Below, one piece after another: positions 22,249 through 27,935 of a stretch of DNA of 27,935 bases. Under the pieces are notes generated by a model. That model was not told the DNA's origin. It ran no database searches and saw only the letters and a list, made by a program, of their open reading frames with translations. Origin of the DNA: JBBDXA01 sp040902585 (GTDB lineage: Bacteria > Planctomycetota > Phycisphaerae > Phycisphaerales > Phycisphaeraceae). Numbering within the stretch: position 1 is the first letter of the stretch; every line of letters begins with the position of its first letter. The stretch covers positions 1-27,935 of the forward strand of contig JBBDXA010000131.1 in the NCBI GenBank assembly GCA_040902585.1. Reading direction: 5' to 3'. Both the position numbers and the translations under genes were made by a program.

Positions 22249-23295
22249 CTACGCCGTCGGCACGGTGCGATAGACCCGCACCGGCTGCGCCACGCCTTTC
22301 ACTTCAAACTCCCCCGCCGTTTCGTGGGGCACTTCGCTCCTGGTCATGGCGTGATACGTCGATTCGCTGAAGTACACATCGCCCGGCGGCGCGAGCGTCT
22401 GGAGTCGCGAGGCGAGATTGACCGGGTCGCCGTAGACATCATCATTCTCCAGCGCGACCTCGCCGGTGGTAATGCCGATGCGGAAGCGCAGGGCCTTGTC
22501 GCCTTCCTCCCCTGCGCGTCGCGATGCCTCGCTCTGCACGGCGCGCCCGCAGAGCACCGCGTCGGTTGGGCTGTCGAACGTGACGAGAAAACCATCTCCC
22601 ATGGTCTTCACCAGCTTGCCATGATGGCGTTCGATGACAGGCTTCACCAGATCGCGGGCTTTGCGGATGACCACGAGCAGCCCGTCGCGCGTTTCCTTCG
22701 CGGCAAGACCGGTGAAGTCTTCCACGTCGATGAACATGATGGAGAGGTTGCGGGTGATGGCGGCGGAAGCGAACGGCGCTGACGGCGACGCGGCGGGTGC
22801 TGAGGGCGAAGCGGTCACGGGCATCGCTGCGCCGGCCGAACGGCTGAGCATGTACACCAGCCCGGCGAACCAGGCGAGAATGCCCCAGATGAGGATCGGC
22901 GCGACGTACTGCTCCAGATCCCTGACCCCCGTGGCTTCGAGAGCGCCCATCGTGAGAATCATCAGGGACGGCCACATGATCGTCCACGCGATGACCGCCG
23001 CGCGGAAGCTGCCCCGGCCGCGCGGGCGGAGCATGCCGACCTCGCGCAGGTCCGCACCGCATTCAGGACATTGAAAAGTCGAAAGGCCTCGCACCGGATA
23101 GCGACACGCCCCGCAGACGGGGTCACCGCCGCCGTCCTGCTCGCCGCTGCGTCGCCGCCAGAGAATCCACAGGGACACACACATCGCCGGCGCGAGGATG
23201 AGCATCGCGGCCATCACCGCGATCACATACGGCAAATGCTGCGAAGGGTCGCCGGCGGCGGCCTGGGTAAGTGCGAAATGCGATGCGGAAAGCAT
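22249..23295 (-). CDS. zinc-ribbon membrane adenylate cyclase (class III)
   Basis: The 348-residue protein has an N-terminal helix (about 22-47), a zinc ribbon with C61xxC64 and C76xxC79 (CGACRYPVRGL, CPECGADL), and two more hydrophobic segments (about 97-118 and 130-150). A class III nucleotide cyclase domain follows from about residue 184. All expected residues are present: metal-binding Asp190 (SIMFIDVEDFTGL) and Asp234 (KTMGDGFLVTF), the purine-selecting pair Lys230 and Asp286, and Asn293/Arg297 of VYGDPVNLASRL. This set predicts cyclic AMP rather than cyclic GMP. A Pro/Ala/Ser linker joins membrane part and cyclase. The ATG has TATGAT six bases upstream and no ribosome site. It follows the gyrB and nucleotidyltransferase-like genes on the same strand. 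Confidence 0.88.
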   Translation of the reverse strand: MLSASHFALTQAAAGDPSQHLPYVIAVMAAMLILAPAMCVSLWILWRRRSGEQDGGGDPVCGACRYPVRGLSTFQCPECGADLREVGMLRPRGRGSFRAAVIAWTIMWPSLMILTMGALEATGVRDLEQYVAPILIWGILAWFAGLVYMLSRSAGAAMPVTASPSAPAASPSAPFASAAITRNLSIMFIDVEDFTGLAAKETRDGLLVVIRKARDLVKPVIERHHGKLVKTMGDGFLVTFDSPTDAVLCGRAVQSEASRRAGEEGDKALRFRIGITTGEVALENDDVYGDPVNLASRLQTLAPPGDVYFSESTYHAMTRSEVPHETAGEFEVKGVAQPVRVYRTVPTA

Positions 23296-23301
23296 GGGCC
23301 C

Positions 23302-23307
23302 ATCATA
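23302..23307 (-). promoter_or_regulatory. -10-like hexamer close to cyclase ATG
   Basis: TATGAT on the minus strand is six bases (GGGCCC) from the ATG at 23295. The space leaves no room for a ribosome site, so a leaderless message is suggested. No -35 is clear. Confidence 0.4.
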
Positions 23308-23412
23308 CGAGGAACAGAGATGCCCAGCGGTGGTCAGCGACGGACCCCGGTGGTTAGCGGTCGGGCCGAGTCCGCGAGGCCCACCCGTGCCCGCGGCGTC
23401 GTGCTGCCTCCA

Positions 23413-23949
23413 TCATTCATTCTGAATCGCCCGCAGGAGCTTGCGGAACACGGGCCGCAAGTCTTTGCTGATGCGCGGGACGAACTCCCCGTCCAGGGCA
23501 TGGTGACGCATCAGAGCGATGACATCCGCCAAATCCTGCGCCCGCAGCACGTTCTCGCTGCCGCTGCGCAGCTTGATCGAAATGAGATCAGCCAGCGACA
23601 CGGTTCGCACGCCGCTGATGTCCTGAAGGTGCGTCGGCGGATCGACCACGTGTGAAGGCGTGACCAGTTGCACGGGAATGCCGCCCTTCTCGAACTGCCG
23701 GTCTTTCGCGTTGAAGACAAACCCGGCCGCTTCCAGTGCCGCGGCCAGCTCCTTCGACTGCGTGGTGTACACATCCACGTCGAGCGTGGTGCGGAGATGG
23801 CCGTGAAGCACGACCGCGACGCCGCCGATCACCGCCGCATCGATCCCATGCCCAATGATGAGGGCCGACACTTCCCGCGCCAGGTCGAGGATGGGAGAAT
23901 CGCCTGTCAAGATCGCCAGTCCCGCGAGTTGGTTCGCATCAAGCAGCAT
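23413..23949 (-). CDS. nucleotidyltransferase-fold protein
   Basis: The 178-residue protein has the signature of the MNT/AbiEii-like nucleotidyltransferase fold: IGGVAVVLHGHLRTTLDVDV, with two Gly and then Asp-x-Asp as metal ligands. After it come typical segments such as AAALEAAGFVF, GIPVQLVTP, VRTVSLADLISIKL and AQDLADVIALM. Such proteins may modify RNA, proteins or small molecules, or be toxins/antitoxins; nothing here fixes the target. A GTG at 23958 is in frame, but the ATG at 23949 is preferred. The gene lies 21 bases after the gyrB stop on the same strand and probably shares its transcript. No partner HEPN gene is beside it. Conservation of the catalytic residues suggests it is active. 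Confidence 0.75.
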   Translation of the reverse strand: MLLDANQLAGLAILTGDSPILDLAREVSALIIGHGIDAAVIGGVAVVLHGHLRTTLDVDVYTTQSKELAAALEAAGFVFNAKDRQFEKGGIPVQLVTPSHVVDPPTHLQDISGVRTVSLADLISIKLRSGSENVLRAQDLADVIALMRHHALDGEFVPRISKDLRPVFRKLLRAIQNE

Positions 23950-23970
23950 AAGACACACCGCATCATAACC

Positions 23971-26598
23971 TCACACATCCAGATTCTTCACCTCCAGCGC
24001 GTGATCCTCGATGTACTTCCTGCGCGGCTCGACATCTTCGCCCATCAGAATGCTGAACAGCGACTCCGCTTCGCTCGCCGCGTCGTAGGTCACGCGCAGC
24101 AGCACGCGGTTGGAAGGATCCATCGTCGTTTCCCAGAGCTGCTCGGCATCCATCTCGCCCAGGCCTTTGAAGCGCTTGATGTCGATGCCTTCCTTGCCCG
24201 CGTCCAGCACCGCCTGCCCGACGCCGCTGAGGTTGACCACCTGCGTCTGGCGCGGCTCGCTCTTGATCGTCTTCCACAGCAGCAGGTACCGCGTCGGCAG
24301 CGTTTCGCCGCTGGGCGATTCCTCCTGCTTCAGGGCGTAATCCTCGATGAGCAGACCGTAGGACATCAGCTCGGCGAAGATGCGTTCCAGTTCCTTCACC
24401 TCATGCAGCTCACTTCGCGCGACGATGACGCCCTTGCGCATGCCGCGTTCTTCGCTGGAACCCGCATCGTCACCGTGGCCGTTGCCGTTCTCGGAGTACA
24501 GGCGGTTCGCCACGAGGAACGCTTCTTCCTGCGCGGGGGACCAGAAAAAATATTCGCCGGCAACATTGCCCGCGTTCTCGCCGCTGACGCGGACCATGAT
24601 GCGAGGCAGACGCATACGACTGTCAGGATCATTCGAGCGATGTGTGAGGAGGTCTTCAAAGAAGATGCCCCGGCGGCGCACGATGTTGACCGCGTCTGAA
24701 AGCGAGTCGAGCAGCTCATACGCCTTGGCGAGTTCCGCGCCTTGAAGCCGGCGTGTTTCCTTGCCTTCGTCATCGCGGATCGCCAGGGCCGCCTCGCGCA
24801 GGCCGTTCGCGCTGAGCACCGTGCGCATGCGCTTTTCGTTGAGCACGTACTCGCTCTTTTTCCCGCGCGAAAGCTGGTACAGCGGCGGCTGAGCGATGTA
24901 CACCCGCCCCTGCTTGATCAGCTCCGGCATCTGCCGAAAGAAAAACGTCAAGAGCAGCGTGCGGATGTGCGAACCGTCCACGTCCGCGTCGGTCATGATG
25001 ATGATCTTGCCGTAACGCAGCTTGCTGATGTCAAAGTCATCGGCGCCAATACCGCAACTGAGCGCCTGGATGATGATGCGGATTTCCTCGAAGCCGAGGA
25101 TCTTGTCCAGCCGCGCCTTTTCGACATTGAGAATCTTGCCTTTCAGCGGGAGGATGGCCTGGGTCTTGTGATCACGCCCGCCCTTGGCGCTGCCGCCGGC
25201 GGAGTCGCCTTCGACGAGGTAGATCTCGCTTTCCTCGACGTTCTTGCTGGTGCAGTCGTACAGCTTGCCGGGCAGGCCGCCGGAGTCGAACGCGCCCTTG
25301 CGGCGGGTCAGTTCCCTCGCCTTGCGGGCCGCCTCGCGGGCCTGGGCCGCGATGATGCCTTTCATGCAAAGCTTCTTCGCGTCGCTGGGGTGTTCTTCCA
25401 GCCATGAGTCCAGCGCTTCGCCGACGGCCTGCGACACGAAGCCTTCGATCTCTTCGTTGAGCAGCTTTTCCTTAGGCTGATTGTTGAACGTCGGATTGCG
25501 CAGCTGCACGCTGATCACCGCGATGATGCCTTCGCGAAGGTCATCGCCGCTGGGCGTCGGGTCCTTTTCCCTGATGATATTGGCGCGGCGGGCGTAGTTG
25601 TTCAAGGTGCGCGTCAGGGCGACCTTGAAGCCCTGGCCGTGCGTGCCGCCGTCGACGTTGTTGATGTTGTTGGCGAAAGTCAGCAGGCTCTCGTTGTAAC
25701 CATCGTGATACTGGAACGCGACTTCGCACTGCGTTTCGCCGTCGCTCTTTTTCAGGTACACGGGCGGAGACATGGCCGTCTTGCCGGTCATGAGGTACTG
25801 GCAGTATTCGAGCAGGCCGTTCTTGGCGAGGAAGGTTTCGCCGCGCGGCTTGCCGCCTTCCTGCACGCGCTCATCGGTGAATTTGATGGTGATGCCCGAG
25901 TTCAGATACGAAAGCTCGCGCAACCGGTTGACGAGCGCTTCGTAGCGCAGGTCGGTGTCAGGAAAAATCTGCGGGTCGGGTTTGAAGGTGATCTTCGTGC
26001 CGGTGCGGGTGGGCGGATGCGCGGGGCCGACGACGTAGAGCGGCGTACTCAGCTTGCCGCGTTCGAATTCGATGCGATGCACTTTGCCGTCGCGCGTGAC
26101 TTCCGCTTCGAGATACTCAGAGAGAAAGTTGACGCAGGAGACGCCGACGCCGTGCAGGCCACCGGAGACTTTGTAGGCCGAGCCTTCCTGCCCGAACTTG
26201 CCGCCGGCGTGGAGGATGGAAAGCGCCAGCTCAATGGCGGGCTTGCCGTTGATGGCGGGGTTGGGATCTTTCTTAGGCCCGACGGGAATGCCGCGGCCCT
26301 GATCGGTGATGCAGCAGGAACCGTCGGCGAGAATTTCAACCGTGACCGTATCGCCATAGCCGGCCATGGCTTCGTCGATGCAGTTGTCCAGGACTTCGTA
26401 GACGAGGTGATGCAGAGCACCCACGCCGGTGCCGCCGATGTACATGCCGGGGCGTTTGCGCACGGCCTCGGCACCTTCGAGGACCTGGATCTGATCTTCG
26501 CCGTACAGATTGGTCGTACCAGTCCCGCTGCCCGCGGAGTGGCCTTTGGCGGGTGCCTGATCGGGCTTCTCCTCGGTGGGGGTGATCGCGTCGTCCAT
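23971..26598 (-). CDS. gyrB: DNA gyrase subunit B
   Basis: The 875-residue protein is the ATPase subunit of DNA gyrase, which with GyrA introduces negative supercoils. The GHKL ATPase domain is intact, with Glu68 and Asn72 in YEVLDNCIDEA, TDQGRGIPVG, and the glycine loop GGLHGVGVSCVN. The TOPRIM domain shows LVEGDSAGGSAKGGRD with Glu463 and TDADVDGSHIRT with Asp537 and Asp539. The C-terminal motif is KRFKGLGEMDAEQLWETTMD. Like E. coli GyrB, it has a long insert in the TOPRIM part, so it exceeds the 640-residue short form. About 30 extra residues precede the conserved core. An open frame reaches back to 26763, but the ATG at 26598 (MDDAITPTEE) has GGAAGG about ten bases upstream. A promoter-like TAGAAT lies at 26687-26692. 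A small nucleotidyltransferase-fold gene follows after 21 bases. Confidence 0.97.
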   Translation of the reverse strand: MDDAITPTEEKPDQAPAKGHSAGSGTGTTNLYGEDQIQVLEGAEAVRKRPGMYIGGTGVGALHHLVYEVLDNCIDEAMAGYGDTVTVEILADGSCCITDQGRGIPVGPKKDPNPAINGKPAIELALSILHAGGKFGQEGSAYKVSGGLHGVGVSCVNFLSEYLEAEVTRDGKVHRIEFERGKLSTPLYVVGPAHPPTRTGTKITFKPDPQIFPDTDLRYEALVNRLRELSYLNSGITIKFTDERVQEGGKPRGETFLAKNGLLEYCQYLMTGKTAMSPPVYLKKSDGETQCEVAFQYHDGYNESLLTFANNINNVDGGTHGQGFKVALTRTLNNYARRANIIREKDPTPSGDDLREGIIAVISVQLRNPTFNNQPKEKLLNEEIEGFVSQAVGEALDSWLEEHPSDAKKLCMKGIIAAQAREAARKARELTRRKGAFDSGGLPGKLYDCTSKNVEESEIYLVEGDSAGGSAKGGRDHKTQAILPLKGKILNVEKARLDKILGFEEIRIIIQALSCGIGADDFDISKLRYGKIIIMTDADVDGSHIRTLLLTFFFRQMPELIKQGRVYIAQPPLYQLSRGKKSEYVLNEKRMRTVLSANGLREAALAIRDDEGKETRRLQGAELAKAYELLDSLSDAVNIVRRRGIFFEDLLTHRSNDPDSRMRLPRIMVRVSGENAGNVAGEYFFWSPAQEEAFLVANRLYSENGNGHGDDAGSSEERGMRKGVIVARSELHEVKELERIFAELMSYGLLIEDYALKQEESPSGETLPTRYLLLWKTIKSEPRQTQVVNLSGVGQAVLDAGKEGIDIKRFKGLGEMDAEQLWETTMDPSNRVLLRVTYDAASEAESLFSILMGEDVEPRRKYIEDHALEVKNLDV

Positions 26599-26686
26599 GG
26601 TCGGCAAACCTTCCGTGTTGGGGCAATTTTCGGGGTGAATCGCAGCCGCAGAAGCGGCTGGATTCAGGGCCTGATACGAGACGGGT

Positions 26687-26692
26687 ATTCTA
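26687..26692 (-). promoter_or_regulatory. -10 box of gyrB
   Basis: TAGAAT on the minus strand lies about 90 bases before the gyrB start, giving a predicted leader near 80 bases. TTTACA is found 13 bases further upstream, which is short for a -35, and no better one is evident. Confidence 0.4.
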
Positions 26693-26881
26693 GCAGGGAC
26701 AGGGGTGTAAAGCGAATGGGCCGCGCGCGGGAAAAGGCGTGAAAAGCAGGGGAAAACGGGCACAATTCAGGCCTGCGGCCGGGCGGGGTGAAAGAGCCGG
26801 CAAAGGCGGCCCGCCGGCGGCGGTTCGAGGGCACTTCCACCTCGCGCGGCGATGGATGTTTTCACGCGCAGCAGGCGCGCC
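26693..26881. other. intergenic stretch upstream of gyrB, nothing clear
   Basis: The gap between gyrB (start 26598) and the PEP-CTERM gene (stop 26947) is 348 bases. Apart from the gyrB leader and -10 box on one side and a terminator on the other, I see only GC-rich sequence with no convincing gene, RNA or repeat. Open frames here lack ribosome sites. Confidence 0.5.
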
Positions 26882-26917
26882 AAAAAGCTCCCCGCGGTGG
26901 ACGAGGCGTTGGAGCTT
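26882..26917 (-). terminator. terminator of the right-end PEP-CTERM gene
   Basis: On the minus strand AAGCTCC pairs with GGAGCTT across a loop of about 18 to 20 bases, and the stem runs into a T-tract of five. It lies 30 bases after the stop at 26947. The large loop makes it a moderate candidate. Confidence 0.5.
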
Positions 26918-26946
26918 ATAAGTGGTTCCGCTGCGCGAGTCCTGCT

Positions 26947-27693
26947 TCAGGCGCGGCGACGCCGGCGGCTCAGCGCGGCCATGCCCATCAGGCCCAAAAG
27001 GGCGCTGGCGGGCTCGGGCGTCGCTGCTGTGCCGAAGATGTCGATCTCGCGGTAGGCCGTGGTGAAGCCTGTCTGCAGGAGTTGAGAAGAGAAGCCGAAT
27101 CGCACCGCATCGACATTGGTGGCGATGAAGCCGCCCGCATTGTCGGCGATCGCAAGAAGCGACGCAGCAGCCGTTAAGCTGCCCGGCGGATTGGCGACCT
27201 GGGCTATGAACGGGCTGGTGCTGAATACTCCAAGGGACTCGAAGCCCGCGTCGTTCACGCGGCTGACGAACAGTTCATACTGCTGATTCGCCCGCTCTTC
27301 ATCGGTGCCGGCGGCCCACGATTCGATCCGATCAATCTGGTAACCGCTGGTGTTGATCGTCGTGTCCAATGTGAATGTCAGCACCCAGGGCCCGTCCGCG
27401 TCGCGGGCATTGCTAACGCTGAGGGCCCCTGCATCGTTCACGGCGGACACCGCGCCGGCACCGAGCGCGAACCCGGTCGTGGTGACACCCGCCAGCGTCG
27501 GCTGACCCGTGTTGACCAGATCGAGGCTCACGGCAACGAAACCCGCGGCTGCACCGGCGGCATCAATCGCGGGATTGGCAGTTGCCGCGGTCGCAGCGCC
27601 CGCGGTCGTCGTGCCGACCACCACCGCCTGTGAAACCGAAGCGAACGACGCAACGCACACTGCGAACACGGCAACGGAAAGCATCCTCTTCAT
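26947..27693 (-). CDS. PEP-CTERM secreted protein
   Basis: The 248-residue product starts MKRMLSVAVFAVCVASFASV with cleavage near SQAVVV. The mature part looks like a beta-sandwich: GPWVLTFTLDTTINTSGYQI followed by DRIESWAAG, then QQYELFVSRVNDAGFESLG, VRFGFSS and YREIDIFG. Such blocks are seen in planctomycete secreted proteins that resemble F5/8-type (discoidin) sugar-binding folds; I am not sure of the family. It ends TPEPASALLGLMGMAALS plus RRRRRA, a standard PEP-CTERM tail. The start was chosen because AAAGGA lies seven bases before the ATG at 27693, while the ATG at 27738 is in front of the signal peptide. A promoter and a dyad lie upstream and a terminator downstream, so it is probably a single-gene unit. 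Confidence 0.82.
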   Translation of the reverse strand: MKRMLSVAVFAVCVASFASVSQAVVVGTTTAGAATAATANPAIDAAGAAAGFVAVSLDLVNTGQPTLAGVTTTGFALGAGAVSAVNDAGALSVSNARDADGPWVLTFTLDTTINTSGYQIDRIESWAAGTDEERANQQYELFVSRVNDAGFESLGVFSTSPFIAQVANPPGSLTAAASLLAIADNAGGFIATNVDAVRFGFSSQLLQTGFTTAYREIDIFGTAATPEPASALLGLMGMAALSRRRRRA

Positions 27694-27730
27694 ACCAATT
27701 CCTTTCAACGGGTTGTGGAGGGAATAGATC

Positions 27731-27750
27731 GTCCTCAAATCATCGAGGAC
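27731..27750. promoter_or_regulatory. dyad near the predicted transcription start (possible operator)
   Basis: GTCCTC and GAGGAC form a perfect six-base inverted repeat with an eight-base centre. It falls just downstream of the predicted transcription start of the PEP-CTERM gene. A bound repressor or a leader hairpin are both possible. Confidence 0.4.
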
Positions 27751-27757
27751 AACCCGA

Positions 27758-27787
27758 GAGATAGCAGCCCGACAGGGGGTGCGTCAA
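27758..27787 (-). promoter_or_regulatory. promoter of the right-end PEP-CTERM gene
   Basis: On the minus strand TTGACG (27787-27782) is followed after 18 bases by TATCTC (27763-27758). The -35 is good and the -10 is weak. Transcription would begin close to 27751, leaving a leader of about 58 bases. Confidence 0.4.
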
Positions 27788-27843
27788 TAGAAATCTATGA
27801 AAAAGACTCTCATTCCACGACAATTGAAAACGCCAGGGTCCGG

Positions 27844-27935
27844 CTATTCCTTGTCCTTAACCGGAGCCTTTTCCTCATCCGGCTTCGGCTTCTCCCCCGG
27901 CTTCTCCCCCGGCTTCTCCCCCGGCTTCTCCCCCG
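27844..27935 (-). CDS. 3' end of a gene with GEKP repeat tail (partial)
   Basis: Read inward from the right edge, one minus-strand frame gives four GEKP units, then KPDEEKAPVKDKE and a TAG stop at 27844. The start lies beyond the window. The tail is highly charged and probably disordered. The perfect 12-base repetition encodes it, so copy number may vary. The function of the rest of the protein cannot be seen. Confidence 0.6.
   Translation of the reverse strand, partial: GEKPGEKPGEKPGEKPKPDEEKAPVKDKE
27887..27934. repeat. 12-base tandem repeat, at least four copies
   Basis: The unit GGCTTCTCCCCC occurs four times without change and continues to the edge of the window. In the minus-strand frame each unit codes for Gly-Glu-Lys-Pro. 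Confidence 0.85.

Noticed and set aside
23325..23400. Short repeated CGGTGGT(C/T)AGCG segments in the gap after the nucleotidyltransferase-like gene
   Set aside because: There are only two imperfect copies and no further structure. This is not enough to call a repeat element.
24742..25407. Plus-strand frames inside gyrB
   Set aside because: They are shadows of the gyrB reading frame on the other strand.
26599..26763. Upstream extension of gyrB
   Set aside because: It has no similarity to GyrB, contains the likely promoter, and the ATG at 26598 has a ribosome site.
27887..27934. Regular 12-base repeats as a CRISPR array
   Set aside because: The units are directly adjacent with no spacers, and they encode a GEKP protein tail.

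Overview
The window reads as chromosomal DNA of a GC-rich planctomycete, most likely from the Phycisphaerae or a close relative. This is inferred from family content, not from a marker phylogeny. The pointers are three secreted proteins with PEP-CTERM sorting tails, a prepilin-like protein with the H-X9-DG signature, a secreted thioredoxin/PDZ protein of a type common in planctomycetes, zinc-ribbon membrane proteins, small Unstab_antitox/RelE-ParE modules, and many secreted propeller and cytochrome c proteins. gyrB is the only universally recognisable housekeeping gene. I saw no rRNA, tRNA, CRISPR array, transposase or phage gene.

Left end (1-2770): an intact antitoxin/toxin pair is followed by a convergent, broken HicB-like antitoxin gene. 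Next comes a Tat-exported beta-helix protein, then a second antitoxin of the same family. The toxin of this second module is cut after about 12 codons and joined to the start of another HicB-like gene. The two blocks look like diverged copies of one antitoxin-toxin/HicB arrangement.

From 2774 to 11665 most genes are on the minus strand and encode envelope proteins: a low-GC zinc-ribbon membrane protein, a Trx/PDZ protein with two CxxCH motifs, a PQQ-type propeller, a lipoprotein joining a prenyltransferase-like alpha/alpha domain to WD40 repeats, a secreted protein of unknown function with a pseudopilin-like tail, and a membrane-anchored HEAT protein. The exception is a plus-strand DJ-1/PfpI protein. 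The gaps hold palindromic repeat families, including two related inverted-repeat pairs that bracket the gene at 9604-10920.

From 11911 to 18382 there is a LamG-type PEP-CTERM protein with a clear promoter and terminator. It is followed by two paralogous multi-pass membrane proteins, a second PEP-CTERM protein in convergent orientation, and a minus-strand cluster of a prepilin-like protein, a HEAT protein and a Cys-X5-Arg phosphatase.

From 18605 to 22215 three exported plus-strand proteins suggest periplasmic thiol/heme redox work: a DsbD N-terminal-like protein, a small thioredoxin-like protein with its own terminator, and a beta-propeller/di-heme cytochrome c protein. From 26598 down to 22249 the minus strand carries gyrB, a small nucleotidyltransferase-fold protein and a zinc-ribbon class III adenylate cyclase with all expected catalytic residues. 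The right end has a third PEP-CTERM protein with a dyad in its promoter region and the 3' end of a gene with a GEKP repeat tail.

Several genes without a Shine-Dalgarno sequence have a -10-like hexamer 6 to 9 bases before the ATG, which suggests leaderless transcripts. No single locus is clearly an undescribed defence or metabolic system. The most unusual items are the paired TA/HicB wrecks, the toroid-WD40 lipoprotein, the paralogous membrane pair with swapped linker charge, and the palindromic repeat family.
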